A DNA stretch of 64,000 bases. Source: Jiella pelagia (lineage in GTDB: Bacteria; Pseudomonadota; Alphaproteobacteria; Rhizobiales; Rhizobiaceae). The translations under genes were made by a program, and so were the position numbers. The number at the start of each line of letters is the position of its first letter. Position 1 is the first letter of the stretch. Below are positions 17,444-26,560 of this stretch, piece by piece. The DNA is taken from assembly GCF_026898155.1 (NCBI RefSeq), contig NZ_CP114029.1, forward strand, positions 4,940,001-5,004,000. The letters are read 5' to 3'. The notes below the pieces were generated by a model. The model searched no databases. It had not been told where the DNA came from and was given only the letters and a program-made list of their open reading frames with translations.

Positions 17444-17991
17444 AGGCCGACCTCCTCGTGTTCGCCGTGTCGGCTTTCCGGCGGCGGAGCGCCGAGCAGG
17501 ATGGCGAGGGATTCGCACAAGGCGCCAAGCGCGGCGACGAGAAGCATGAAGAACCCGCCGAGAAGCGTGGACTTGATGATCCAGCGATGGGGCAGCCCGG
17601 TCTGCGAGGCGGAGCCTTCGTCGAGCATGAAGGAGCGCTCGACGAAGGTGTAGCCGTAGTAAAGAACAATGAGGCAGAACGGCACGAGGAAGATGAGGGC
17701 GCCGACGAGTTCAATCGCCGCCGCCGTCTTCGGCCCGAAGCGGGTGTGGAGGACGTCAATTCTCACATGCTCGCCCTCGACATAGGCGTAGCCGAGCGAG
17801 AACAGGAACAGGGCTGCATGGAAATGCCACTCCAGATCCTGGAGTTTCGTCGAGCCGAGCACGACGAAGCGACGGGTGATCACGTCGAGCACCACGGTGA
17901 GGATCAGGAGGACGACGAGCCACGCCGCCGCCGTTCCGATCCCTCGCGCGGCCGCCTTCAGACGGTGGGCCGAGGCAAGAAGAAGCGACAT
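17440..17991 (-). CDS. dctQ: TRAP transporter small permease (DctQ type)
   Basis: Small membrane subunit (183 aa) with four hydrophobic segments. Seen: VVLLILTVVLDVITRRFVVLG, LEWHFHAALFLFSLGYAYVEGEHVRIDV (split across about residues 48-76), and YTFVERSFMLDEGSASQTGLP before the last two helices. EGEHVRIDV is typical of DctQ proteins. The start is 4 bp after the binding-protein stop and the stop overlaps dctM. Confidence 0.9.
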   Translation of the reverse strand: MSLLLASAHRLKAAARGIGTAAAWLVVLLILTVVLDVITRRFVVLGSTKLQDLEWHFHAALFLFSLGYAYVEGEHVRIDVLHTRFGPKTAAAIELVGALIFLVPFCLIVLYYGYTFVERSFMLDEGSASQTGLPHRWIIKSTLLGGFFMLLVAALGALCESLAILLGAPPPESRHGEHEEVGL

Positions 17992-17995
17992 GGGC

Positions 17996-19048
17996 CTACT
18001 TCAGATATCCGAGGTCTTTCCAGGTCGCGTATTCCGTCCGGAACGTCGAGAAGCTCTCATAGGCGCGCTTGAAATCAGGGTCGGCGGCAACCTGTTCGGC
18101 TATGACCTCATCGACCGCCCCGCGCAGCTTCTGAAGATCCTCGTCCGACCAGCGATGCAGCTGGACGCCCTTTTCCTGCAGTTCCTTGAGCGCCGGCACC
18201 TGGATCGCCTCGCCTTCGGCGATGCCGTAGCGGACGTTGTCCCCGCAGACGGCCTCGATCTGGGCCTGCTGGGTTTCAGACAGCGCGTCCCACTTGTCCT
18301 TGTTGATCATCAGGTCGAAGAAGGTCGACTGCTGATGCCAGCCCGGGAAGTAGTAGTGCTTGGCGATCTGCCAGAAGCCCATCTTCAGGTCGATCGCCGG
18401 CTGGACGAATTCGAGGCCGTCGATGACGCCGCGGTCGAGCGCCGGATAGACGTCCGGCGCGGCGAGAAGCTGGGCCGAGACGCCGAACTTCTCCAGCGCT
18501 TTGGCGCCGAGGCCGAAGAACCGCAGTTTCAGGCCGGCCAGGTCGTCGACGCTTTTGATCTCCTCGCGGAACCAGCCCGAGCCTTCAGGTGCCAGCATGC
18601 CGCACATCACGGAATGGATGCCGTGCTTGGCGTAGATCTCGTCGAAGATCTCCTGGCCGCCGCCGAAATAGAACCACGCCATGTATTCTGGCGACGGCGG
18701 GCCAAAGGGTAGCGCTGCGAAGACCTGAAGCGCCGGGACCTTGCCGCCCCAGAAGCCCGGAGTGGAGAAGGCCGCGTCGATCGCACCCACCGACACCGCG
18801 TCAAAGGATTCCAGCGGCGGCACCAGCGCATTCGGCTCGTAGAAGCGGATCTCGATGCTGCCGCCCGAGACCTTGGCGATCTGTTCCTCCAGCCGCTTGC
18901 CGAGCGTGCCGAGCTGGGGAAGCGAACTTGAGAAGGTGCCGGCCATCTTCCATTTGACCTTCGCCTCTTGAGCCGATGCCATGGACAAGGGTGCTGCCAC
19001 GGCGGCGAGAGCCAATGCGGCTCGGCCAATGCGTTTTGCGAGCGTCAT
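17996..19048 (-). CDS. dctP: TRAP transporter substrate-binding protein (DctP type)
   Basis: Periplasmic binding protein (350 aa). The start at 19048 (MTLAKRIGR) follows AGGAGAAGC. An earlier ATG lacks such a site. A signal peptide of about 26 residues ends near SMASAQ. Seen: PQLGTLGKRLEEQIAKVSGG, GAIDAAFSTPGFWGG, LAGLKLRFFGLGAKALEKFG (with the conserved carboxylate-binding Arg in the KLRFFG stretch), and DRGVIDGLEFVQPAIDLKMG. Members of this longer subgroup commonly bind 2-oxo or other carboxylic acids; the ligand here is unknown. First gene of the minus-strand operon 19048-14115. Confidence 0.9.
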   Translation of the reverse strand: MTLAKRIGRAALALAAVAAPLSMASAQEAKVKWKMAGTFSSSLPQLGTLGKRLEEQIAKVSGGSIEIRFYEPNALVPPLESFDAVSVGAIDAAFSTPGFWGGKVPALQVFAALPFGPPSPEYMAWFYFGGGQEIFDEIYAKHGIHSVMCGMLAPEGSGWFREEIKSVDDLAGLKLRFFGLGAKALEKFGVSAQLLAAPDVYPALDRGVIDGLEFVQPAIDLKMGFWQIAKHYYFPGWHQQSTFFDLMINKDKWDALSETQQAQIEAVCGDNVRYGIAEGEAIQVPALKELQEKGVQLHRWSDEDLQKLRGAVDEVIAEQVAADPDFKRAYESFSTFRTEYATWKDLGYLK

Positions 19049-19092
19049 GATTCTGCTTCTCCTGTGATCGGCTGCCTGAGGTTTAGACAACG

Positions 19093-19107
19093 TTGCCTAT
19101 CAGGCAA
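19093..19107. promoter_or_regulatory. Candidate operator 1 of the XRE-cupin regulator
   Basis: Perfect 5-bp arms: TTGCC-TATCA-GGCAA, 45 bp upstream of the dctP start. A related copy lies at 19214-19228 and a shorter one at 19264-19275, all within the 326-bp gap between dctP and the divergent regulator gene. The position suits repression of dctP. Confidence 0.55.
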
Positions 19108-19213
19108 TCATTTTGCGTGGTGCCAGATCCTTTTCAGGCCGGCGCAGAACTCGTTGCAAAGCGTGTGCCAGAGTTCGAGAAGTCGAGGTTTGGGCTGGAC
19201 CAGACCGGCGTCG

Positions 19214-19228
19214 TTGCCTAATGAGCAA
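19214..19228. promoter_or_regulatory. Candidate operator 2 of the XRE-cupin regulator
   Basis: TTGCC-TAATG-AGCAA, matching operator 1 in its left arm TTGCC and final GCAA. It sits mid-way between the two divergent genes. A third partial copy, TTGC-AATA-GCAA, is at 19264-19275. No other gene is seen in 19049-19374. Confidence 0.5.
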
Positions 19229-19263
19229 CTGATGTATCGGCGGATCGGCAGTGCCAGCTCGTC

Positions 19264-19275
19264 TTGCAATAGCAA
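19264..19275. promoter_or_regulatory. Candidate operator 3 (short palindrome)
   Basis: TTGC-AATA-GCAA, a perfect short palindrome sharing TTGC and GCAA with the two longer sites. It is closest to the regulator gene, which suits autoregulation. Weaker evidence than for the other two. Confidence 0.35.
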
Positions 19276-19374
19276 ATGCCAGCCGGCAGGCAGGGCGGTT
19301 GTGTCGCGCGCAGCCGCGTCCTATTCGAGCAGCGCGGCGCAACACGTTCGAATGTGAGGATCCTCGGCGACAAA

Positions 19375-19969
19375 ATGGGCGGAGACATCTCAGCAACCGG
19401 CACGAGCGTGAAGCTCGACAGCCCCGCCGTCGTTGGCCTCGGCAGAGCGATTCGCGCCTTGCGGGCGGAGCGCGGCCTGTCTCTGTCGCAGCTCGCGCTC
19501 TCGGCCAGCGTCGACAAGGGCTATCTGTCGCGGGTGGAGCGCGGCCTGAAGGTGCCGTCGGTGGCGATTGTCTTGAGGATATCCACGGCCCTGCAGGTGT
19601 CCGCGGCTCAGCTTTTCGGCGCTGCCGAGGATCACGACCTCATTTTCCTGACCAGGGCCGGCGATCGTGGTGGTCTTACCGCGACTGACGCGACCTATCA
19701 GATGGAGGCTCCTGACGCGCGGAAGCGACAGTTCCGGGCTGGAGGTCTTTCTGATGTTCCCACCCGCTGATTTCCCCGACGAGCCGGAACTTGCTCACCG
19801 GGGCGAGGAACTTCTGTTCGTGGTGGAGGGCCGGGTCGAGATCCGCTTTCCAGACCGACTCCTGGTGCTGGAGAAGGGGGACGCAGTGCAGTTCCCGGGG
19901 CCGCTTCGCCATCAGCTCCGGCGTCTGGAAGACAAAAGCTGTGTGCTGATTTCTGTCAGCGGCCCATGA
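19375..19969 (+). CDS. XRE-family transcriptional regulator with C-terminal cupin (frame broken once as sequenced)
   Basis: Small regulator, 197 aa after correction. The N-terminal HTH spans about residues 20-75 (GLGRAIRALRAERGLSLSQL, then DKGYLSRVERGLKVPSV). The cupin half has PDEPELAHRGEELLFVVEG, RVEIRFPDRLLVLEKGDAVQF and a C-terminal LISVSGP. The frame changes at GAGGCTC 19705-19711; removing one base joins TYQME to LLTRGSDSSG and gives exactly 198 codons. XRE-cupin regulators usually bind a small effector in the cupin and control an adjacent catabolic operon; the divergent TRAP operon is the obvious target. The start was chosen as the ATG nearest the HTH; an earlier ATG at 19276 is possible. 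Confidence 0.85.
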
Positions 19970-20167
19970 TCAGAGCCGCCCCTGTGACCTGATACCCGTT
20001 CTGGACCGATCGGCTGGAAATCTCATGGCCGTTCGCTCACAGGCCGTCGTCATCCCCACAGCATATGGCGAACCAGAAGCGGATAGCGCGCCGCGCCGCG
20101 GCGGGGTGCTGGGGATGACAGCGGTCTGCGAGTGGGGCATCTCCATGGTTCGGCGATCAGGAGCCGA

Positions 20168-21169
20168 TCAGGCGGTGGGATCCTCGATCTTCGTGTCGCT
20201 CTGCTTGTAGCGGAACTTCGTGTCGGTCAGTCCCGCGGCGTCGGACAGGGTGGCGGCGAGGAGCTGCGGGGCGAAGATGTCGTAGATCGCCTGAAGCACG
20301 CGGTCCTCCGATTGCGGGATGGTGAGGACGGTCAGCGTCTTGCCGTCGGCAATTCCGGTTTCGGAGGTGATCAGCAGGGCGGGGCAGCCGATCGCGTCGA
20401 GCTGGTGGGCGAGTTCCACCTCGCGGCCGTTGCCGAAGATGATGACACCCGTCGTCTCATCCATCGATTCCATCGGCCCATGCAGATAATGGCGGGTGTC
20501 GTAGGCGGCGGCCGGAATGCGGGATGCCTCGCGGATGAGCAGCGAGGCTTCGTCGGCCGTTCCGAGCGCTGCGCCAGCGCCGACACAGTCGATCGCACGC
20601 CGATCGGCGAACAACCGCCCGAGCCGCCCCATCTTGGCATCGGCAGCCTCGAGGATGGCCGAAGCCTGTCCGGGCAGCGCGTTCCAGTCGGCATCTTTCG
20701 CACCGGTGACCGCGTCGAGGACGAGGCCGGCAACGAGGAGCGTCGCGGTATAGCCGGTGCTGGATGGCGTCGCATCGGCGCCGTTGGCCTGCGTCACGTG
20801 ATGGTCGGCCGCCTTTGCCAGCGGGCTTTCAGCGCTATTGGTGATCGCCAGGCTCTCGGCCTTCGGCAGCTTGCGCAACGCCTCGACTGTTTCGACGCTG
20901 CGGCCGCGATGCGACAAAGCGATGATGGAATCGGCGAGATCGCGGCCTTCGGCCATGTCGACGGCGCGGATCGGAACGGCGCGTCTGCCTCGTCGCTGCA
21001 GCTCGCTGGCGACGACCACCGCCGCTGCGAAGCTCGCGCCGATGCCGGTCACCGCCGTCAGCCCCGCGCCGAAGCCGGAGAGATCCATGCCTGCGAGTTC
21101 GGCCCGTGCCGCGGCGAGGCTGTCGGCAAGCGATTGGGTCTGGCGGGCGACTGTCGATCGATAGCTCAT
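20168..21169 (-). CDS. SIS-domain sugar isomerase/deaminase-like protein
   Basis: Protein of 333 aa with two SIS domains, like the isomerase half of GlmS and the AgaS/FrlB group that act on phosphorylated amino sugars or their derivatives. Seen: [20 protein letters not shown] (first SIS nucleotide-like loop), [20 protein letters not shown] (S-H-R-G-R in place of S-Q-S-G-E), [20 protein letters not shown] and [16 protein letters not shown], the usual HGP motif. The glutaminase half of GlmS is absent. It overlaps the kinase gene by 4 bp and is the last gene of the sugar operon. 19970-20167 downstream holds no recognised gene. Confidence 0.85.
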   Translation of the reverse strand: MSYRSTVARQTQSLADSLAAARAELAGMDLSGFGAGLTAVTGIGASFAAAVVVASELQRRGRRAVPIRAVDMAEGRDLADSIIALSHRGRSVETVEALRKLPKAESLAITNSAESPLAKAADHHVTQANGADATPSSTGYTATLLVAGLVLDAVTGAKDADWNALPGQASAILEAADAKMGRLGRLFADRRAIDCVGAGAALGTADEASLLIREASRIPAAAYDTRHYLHGPMESMDETTGVIIFGNGREVELAHQLDAIGCPALLITSETGIADGKTLTVLTIPQSEDRVLQAIYDIFAPQLLAATLSDAAGLTDTKFRYKQSDTKIEDPTA

Positions 21170-22152
21170 GAAGATGCCTTTGCTGTCATGTTGGATGTGT
21201 GCGGCCGCACGAAGAGCGCATCGGGCTCGCTGCGGGCGAGCTGCGCGGCGAGGCGATGCGCCCCCTCGACGGGCGCGCCGGTGAAGAGGATGGGTTCGAT
21301 CCGGCCCTCGCAGCTTCGTTCGAGGCCCTCGCAGAAGGCGCGCCAGAGGCTCGGCTGCGCAGAGATCACGCTGCCGCCGGCCACGACCTTGTCGGCGCCG
21401 GCGCCGCGGCGGTCGAGCCGCGCGACGAGGTCCGCGAGCGCCCGCCCGCCCTCTCGGATCACCCGGGCGGCGAGCGCCGAACCCGCCGCTTCGGCGGCAA
21501 AGACCATGGGCGCGAAGGTTCCGGCTGCGGCCGGCCCGCCGATCTGGCCGAGGCGGCTGCCGATCCGGGCCGGGGAGGGAATGTCGAGAGCCTCGAAGAC
21601 CGCGGTCACCAGCGGCTCGTCCCTGGTGCCGCCCTCGTCCAGGTGGCGCGCGACGGCCTGCGCCGCTTCGCGGACGAGACTGGCGGCGCTGCCCTCGTCG
21701 CCGATGATCCAGCCCCATCCGCCGGCGACGAGCATCTCGCCGGACGGTGTGCGGCAGACGGCGATCGAGCCGGTTCCGGCGACGAGGCCGATTTCGCCTG
21801 GATGGCCGAGAGCTGCAGGCATCAGTTCGGCGTCGTTGACGACCCGCACCGGCAACGAGCCCGTTTCGGCGAAGGCCGCCTCGAAGGCATCGCACTCCGC
21901 TCCGTCGTCGCAGCCATGGGCCCCGACGGCCATCGCCGCGATGGCAGTTCCCTCGGACAGGTCTGCAACCAGCCGCAACAGCTCGGCGGCGTCCGCATGC
22001 CATTCCCGCAACCGCCAACTGGCGGTGGGAATGACCTTGTCCCTTGCCACGTCCGGCCCGCGCAGCCGCAGATGCGTCTTTGTTCCGCCGATGTCGATCC
22101 CGACGACCGTTGCCATCGACTCTGCGGGGTCTTCGCCTGTCCCGTTCGTCAT
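21166..22152 (-). CDS. BadF/BadG-type sugar kinase (N-acetylglucosamine kinase-like)
   Basis: ASKHA-fold kinase, 328 aa. Seen: [15 protein letters not shown] (phosphate 1 loop, about residues 16-30), [21 protein letters not shown] (catalytic Asp region), [13 protein letters not shown] and [20 protein letters not shown] (phosphate 2), [15 protein letters not shown] (adenosine). This is the eukaryotic-NAGK/BadF type and not ROK. In a sugar ABC operon with a SIS protein it likely phosphorylates the imported amino sugar or a related sugar. The ATG at 22152 overlaps the ABC ATPase stop by ATGA; an inner ATG at 22116 is the alternative. The GAGGCTC at 21346 is natural here (QPSLWRAF). Confidence 0.85.
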   Translation of the reverse strand: MTNGTGEDPAESMATVVGIDIGGTKTHLRLRGPDVARDKVIPTASWRLREWHADAAELLRLVADLSEGTAIAAMAVGAHGCDDGAECDAFEAAFAETGSLPVRVVNDAELMPAALGHPGEIGLVAGTGSIAVCRTPSGEMLVAGGWGWIIGDEGSAASLVREAAQAVARHLDEGGTRDEPLVTAVFEALDIPSPARIGSRLGQIGGPAAAGTFAPMVFAAEAAGSALAARVIREGGRALADLVARLDRRGAGADKVVAGGSVISAQPSLWRAFCEGLERSCEGRIEPILFTGAPVEGAHRLAAQLARSEPDALFVRPHTSNMTAKASS

Positions 22153-23256
22153 GCGGCACCGGCTTGGCGGATGCGCTGGCCGGAGGCGCCGAACAACAGG
22201 AAGCGGGATGGGTCGAGCCGGATCCGGCTCGAAGTCTCGGCGCGATGGCGGGCATTGTCGCTGCGCGCGATGATCCGCTCGCCGGCCGGCATCGACGCGT
22301 GCATGTAAGTCACGTCGCCGAGGCTCTTCGACCAGCGTGACCTCGACCTCGACATCGCCGTCCAGCGTTTCGCCGGAGGGGGCGAGCCGGACATGCTCCG
22401 GCCGCACGCCGATCTCGACGGATCCCTCGGCCGCGTCGAAGCCGCGAAACGGCATGACGAGGGATGCGGACGATCCGCCGATGTTATCGAGGACAATCGC
22501 CTCGGGGCGCACCTCCTTCACCGTCGCCGACAGGAAGTTCATCTTCGGCGATCCGATAAAGCCGGCGACGAAACGGTTGTCGGGATCGTCATAAAGGTCG
22601 AGCGGACGGCCGCACTGCTGGATGACGCCGCCATTCAGGACCACCATGCGGTCGGCCAGCGTCATCGCTTCGACCTGATCGTGGGTGACGTAGATCATCG
22701 TCGCCTTGAGTCGCCGATGCAGGTCTATCAACTCGGCGCGCATCTGCACGCGGAGTTCGGCGTCGAGGTTCGACAACGGCTCGTCGAACAGGAAGACCTT
22801 GGGCTCCCTGACGATCGCCCGGCCGATGGCGACGCGCTGCTTCTGGCCGCCGGAAAGCTGGCCGGGCCTTCGCTGCATATGCGGCTCGAGCTGCAGGATG
22901 GCCGCGGCCTTCGCCACCTTCTCGCGGATTTCTGACTTCTTCGCGCCCGCCATCCTCAGGCTGAAGCCCATGTTCTCGGCGGCGGTCATGTGCGGATAGA
23001 GGGCGTATGACTGGAACACCATCGCGGTGCCCCGGCGCGCCGGATCGACGTCGTTGAGGCGCTCACCGTCGAGGCGCAGCTCGCCGGCGGTGATCTCTTC
23101 GAGACCGGAGATGATGCGGAGCAGGGTCGACTTGCCGCAGCCGGACGGGCCGACGAAGACGACGAACTCGCCCGAGCGGATGTTGAGATTGATGTCGCGC
23201 AGGACATCGACGGCGCCGAATTTCTTGGCGACGCCAGTGATATCGAGTTGTGCCAT
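22149..23256 (-). CDS. Sugar ABC transporter ATPase, UgpC/MsmX type (frame broken once as sequenced)
   Basis: ATPase (368 aa after correction) of the CUT1 sugar importer family. Walker A is GPSGCGKST (about residues 38-46), signature [16 protein letters not shown], Walker [16 protein letters not shown], then [18 protein letters not shown], and a C-terminal TOBE region with [15 protein letters not shown]. The frame changes at GAGGCTC 22320-22326; removing one base joins VEVTLVEE to [15 protein letters not shown], the expected TOBE continuation, and gives exactly 369 codons. As sequenced, the frame instead runs on into the kinase gene and creates a false fusion. Confidence 0.88.
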
Positions 23257-23274
23257 CTGAGCCTCGGTGAATCC

Positions 23275-24150
23275 TCAGCCCTTCGATCCGGACATCGCGA
23301 TGCCCTCGACGATCTTGCGCTGGAAGATGAGGAAGAAGAGAAGCGGCGGGATGGCCGCCAGAAGATTGGCGGTCATCACCACGTCCACCGTCTGGTGGGA
23401 GAAGGGCGCGTTGAAGAGCCCGACGACCTGGCTGACCGTGTATTTCTCGGCGTTCGACAGAACGATGAGCGGCCAGATGAAATTGCCCCAGGTCTTCATG
23501 AAGGTGAGGATCGCCAGCGTGACCATAGCGTTGCGGGTCAGCGGCAACACGACGTGCCAGTAGATCTGGAAATGCCGCGCCCCGTCGAGCCGCGCCGCCT
23601 CGATCATCTCCTTCGGCAGGCCCTTCATGAATTCGACCAGGAGAAACAGGCCGAAGGCCGACGCGAGACCAGGCGCGACGAGGCCCTGCATCGTGTTGAT
23701 CCAGCCGAGTTCGGCGGTCAAAAGATAGGTCGGAATGATGGTGACGGCCGTCGGCACCATCAGCGACAGCATGATCAGACCGAAGAGGGGACGCTTTCCC
23801 GGGAACTCGAACAGGGCGAATTCGAAGGCCGCCATGGAGCCGAGAAGCAACACGCCGGCAATGGTCAGGAGCGCATAGGCCATCGACATGTAATAGGCGC
23901 GGAGATAGCCGGTCTCGCGCATGATCATCGCCACCTTGTCCCAGCCGGCCGAAAACGAGGTCGGATAGAGCCGCGGATTGATCGAGACCGGCGTGCCGGG
24001 CTCGGTGAAGACGACGTTGACCATCCACCAGATCGGGAAGACGACGACGATCGTCACCGAGATCGCGATGGCCCAGCGGCACACGTCCCAGGCCGTGATG
24101 GAAGGCCACCGGCTCCGCCTGCTCTCGGTCGCCTCGATCGCGAGCGTCAT
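23275..24150 (-). CDS. Sugar ABC transporter permease (MalG/UgpE type)
   Basis: Inner-membrane permease (291 aa) of the CUT1 family with six hydrophobic segments. The EAA loop EMIEAARLDGARHFQIYWHV is near residues 195-215, and the protein ends in the family tail QRKIVEGIAMSGSKG. The start at 24150 (MTLAIEAT) overlaps the upstream permease stop by 4 bp. Confidence 0.91.
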   Translation of the reverse strand: MTLAIEATESRRSRWPSITAWDVCRWAIAISVTIVVVFPIWWMVNVVFTEPGTPVSINPRLYPTSFSAGWDKVAMIMRETGYLRAYYMSMAYALLTIAGVLLLGSMAAFEFALFEFPGKRPLFGLIMLSLMVPTAVTIIPTYLLTAELGWINTMQGLVAPGLASAFGLFLLVEFMKGLPKEMIEAARLDGARHFQIYWHVVLPLTRNAMVTLAILTFMKTWGNFIWPLIVLSNAEKYTVSQVVGLFNAPFSHQTVDVVMTANLLAAIPPLLFFLIFQRKIVEGIAMSGSKG

Positions 24151-25031
24151 GCCTTGCTCCTCATGGCTCGAAGGCCGAACATGCCGGCGGTGACGACGAT
24201 GATCAGTGCGGTGAGGATGAAGCCGTAGGCCGATGCCTGGCCGAAGCGGACCGACCCGAAGGCGCGGCCCATCATGTCCATGACGGGAAAGAGCAGCGCG
24301 TTCTGCCGGCCTCCATAGTTGGTGAAGGACGAGCCGGTCAAAAGCCACGGTACGTCGAAGACCTGAAGGGCCGAGATCAGGCCGTAGGTCATGACGAAGA
24401 ACAGCACCGGCGCCAGCATGGGTATGGTGACGTGGCGCACCTGCTGCAGCCGGCTTGCCCCGTCGAGGCGCGCCGCCTCGTAGAGATCGACCGGAATGTT
24501 CTTCAGGCCGGCGAGCAGGATGACCATGTTGAAGCCGGCAGACACCCAGATGTCGACCGCGATCAGCGAGAAGAGCATCGTGTCGGTGTCGTTCAGGAAG
24601 TTGACAGATGGATAGCCGAACCAGCCCAGCACCATGTTCACCAGACCGAAATTCGGCGCATACATCCACCGCCAGATCGTCGCCGCCAGAAAGGCGGGCA
24701 GGACCACGGGCAGGAAGAAGACGCTGCGAAAGAGGTTCGACCAGAAGCCGCTGAAGCTGTCGACGAGAAGCGCCAGACCGAAGGCCACCGCGATCCCGAG
24801 CGGCACGGTGATGACGACGTAGGTGATGAGGTTCCACATCGCCCGCGAGAAATCCCGCGAGCCGACGATCCGCTCGTAATTCGCGAGCCCGACGAACTGC
24901 GGCTCGGTTACCGCGTTCCAGTCGTGGAAGCTGTAATAGAAGCCGCTGACGATCGGATAGAGGAAGAAGGCCGCGAACAGCGCCACGAAGGGCAGGATCA
25001 TCAGGTAATGCGGCAGATGTCTCGAATTCAT
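24147..25031 (-). CDS. Sugar ABC transporter permease (MalF/UgpA type)
   Basis: Inner-membrane permease (294 aa). Seen: LPFVALFAAFFLYPIVSGFY at the N-terminus, SVFFLPVVLPAFLAATIWRW, and the EAA loop DLYEAARLDGASRLQQVRHV near residues 203-222. The ATG at 25031 opens the frame after the 53-bp gap that carries a hairpin. The next permease gene overlaps by 4 bp. Confidence 0.91.
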   Translation of the reverse strand: MNSRHLPHYLMILPFVALFAAFFLYPIVSGFYYSFHDWNAVTEPQFVGLANYERIVGSRDFSRAMWNLITYVVITVPLGIAVAFGLALLVDSFSGFWSNLFRSVFFLPVVLPAFLAATIWRWMYAPNFGLVNMVLGWFGYPSVNFLNDTDTMLFSLIAVDIWVSAGFNMVILLAGLKNIPVDLYEAARLDGASRLQQVRHVTIPMLAPVLFFVMTYGLISALQVFDVPWLLTGSSFTNYGGRQNALLFPVMDMMGRAFGSVRFGQASAYGFILTALIIVVTAGMFGLRAMRSKA

Positions 25032-25049
25032 GGCATGTGCCCCGGGCAG

Positions 25050-25073
25050 GCGTCCGGCCTCAGGGCCGGACGC
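25050..25073 (-). terminator. Intercistronic hairpin after the sugar-binding protein gene
   Basis: Perfect 10-bp stem: GCGTCCGGCC, loop TCAG, GGCCGGACGC. It lies in the gap between the binding-protein stop (25085) and the permease start (25031) on the minus-strand transcript. It lacks a U-run and so probably stabilises the upstream mRNA or attenuates transcription. Confidence 0.62.
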
Positions 25074-25084
25074 GCCGTCATCGC

Positions 25085-26349
25085 TCAGTTGGCCAGGCAG
25101 TCGTCGAGGCTCTTCGACCAGTTCCTTTGCCCCCTCCTCGGGAGTGGCGTCCCCATCGGCGACCATCGCGGCGTTGTCGGTGATGATCGAGCGGTAGCAG
25201 TTCGGATAGGCGCCATCGAAATAGGGGGGCATGACGTCGACGGCGTATTTGACCGCCTGCACCGACTTCTCGATCAGCGGCAGTTCGGCGACGCTCGGCT
25301 CCGCCATGGCCTCGGCATTGGCGTTGTAGCGCGAAAGAAGCTTCGCCCAGCGCGCCATCTGGTTCTTCTCGGTGATGTAGGCGGCGAACTCGAAGGCGAT
25401 CTTCTGGTGCTCGCCCGGCGCCACGCCGACGAGCCTCGTAGCTCTTGATGCCGCCGTGCTCGCCTTCCTTCATCCCCGGCACCAGCACGAAGTCGTATTT
25501 GAGTCCGGATTCCCTGGCCGCCTGCTCGTAGGTCGGATTGACCCACGGACCGACCACGTGGAACGCCAGCTGGTTGGTGATGAAGAGATCCTTGGTCGAC
25601 TGATCGTTGCGGCTGGTGCCGCTGTTGAGCGGCGCCATGTCGACGAAGAGCTGCAGGACCTTGGTGTAGGTCTCGGGATCGATCTTGGTCTTCATCGCGT
25701 CGAAATCGATGCCCCAGCCGTCGATGCCGCCGACGATCGCATAGGTGCTGGCGACCGAGTTGAAGACCTGGGTCTGGTCAGGCACGGCGTATTTGCCCGC
25801 CTTCTGGACAGTCTGCATCTGCCCGTACCACTCCGCCCAGTCCTTCGGCGCCTGCGAAGTGTCGATGCCGGCTTCCTCAAGGACAGTCAGATTGCGGAAC
25901 ATGATCTCGCCGAAGCCGGTATAGGGCAGGCAGTAGAGGGTCTCGGGCTTGGGCATGCAGCTCTTCAGCGCGTCCGCGTCGAACTGCGCGCGGTAGGCTT
26001 CGGGCATCTCCATCCACAGCGGATAGAGATTGGAGAGCGCTCCGACTTCGACGAGCTGCGCGCCGACTGCCAGCCCGTTCATGAAGACATCGGGCAGGGT
26101 GCCGCTGGCCGCACCGGCGATCTGGCCCGCCGTCAGGTCGTCGTCGCCGCGTCCGGAAATGTTGATCGTGACGTTCGGGTGCTTTTCCTTGAACTCGGAA
26201 ATGAACGTCTGCTGCAGCGCCAGGGCGTCGCCCTGCGCGAAGTCCGAATAGACCCAGTATTCGAGCGTCACCGGCTCGTCGGCCCGGGCGGAACCGGCCG
26301 CGAAGGCCAAGAGGACGGTCGCTGATTTCAGCATGGCGGAACTGCGCAT
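25085..26349 (-). CDS. Sugar ABC transporter substrate-binding protein (frame broken twice as sequenced)
   Basis: Family 1 extracellular binding protein, 420 aa after correction, first gene of the sugar operon. The signal peptide is residues 1-23 (ends SARA). Seen: TLEYWVYSDFAQGDALALQQ, FKEKHPNVTINISG, GTLPDVFMNGLAVGAQLVEVG, LYCLPYTGFGEIMFRN and ITNQLAFHVVGPWVNPTYEQ. Breaks at GAGCCTC 25431-25437 (restores KSYE-LVGVAPGEHQ) and GAGGCTC 25106-25112 (restores ELVEE-LDDCLAN and the stop at 25085). Removing two bases gives exactly 421 codons, strong support that the gene is intact in the organism. The ligand is probably an oligosaccharide or amino sugar, judging by the kinase and SIS genes. Confidence 0.88.
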
Positions 26350-26408
26350 GAGGCTCTCCATTTGCTTGACTTGCACCAAACTCTCAGCCGCAGGAACCGC
26401 GCGACTTA

Positions 26409-26425
26409 TGTTAGGCACATTAACA
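26409..26425. promoter_or_regulatory. Candidate ROK operator upstream of the sugar operon
   Basis: Inverted repeat TGTTA-GGCACAT-TAACA, 60 bp upstream of the binding-protein start, followed by an A-rich stretch. Read on the other strand it begins TTTGTTA, the same seven bases that begin the candidate site at the ROK gene start (27742). The ROK protein encoded next door is the likely binder. Confidence 0.45.
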
Positions 26426-26560
26426 AACAAAATCGAACGCGCAAGTCGAAAATCTGCCGAACCTGTCCGATGGTCGCTTGTCCGGCCTCGCAGCAAGGCC
26501 CGATGCAGCCCCGCGGTGTCGCGCAGAAGGTGCGTGGCAGAGCATCGAAGCGGACGCGGG

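Noticed and set aside
16151-17653. Long open frame on the strand opposite dctM and dctQ, about 500 codons
   Set aside because: Composition is dominated by charged residues (E, R, D, H), as expected of the antisense of a hydrophobic membrane protein in GC-rich DNA. No family motif, and it lies wholly over genuine genes. The same reasoning removes the antisense frames at 10589-12406, 48076-49125 and 23248-24228.
20168-22255. Apparent 695-residue protein covering the SIS gene and the kinase gene
   Set aside because: The N-terminal 360 residues are a shifted-frame reading of the kinase gene. The SIS family begins at [10 protein letters not shown] (21169). Similar false fusions occur at 21166-23256, 39976-43530 and 46321-49092, created by the frame breaks, and at 32304-34097, where the frame runs through the neighbouring permease.
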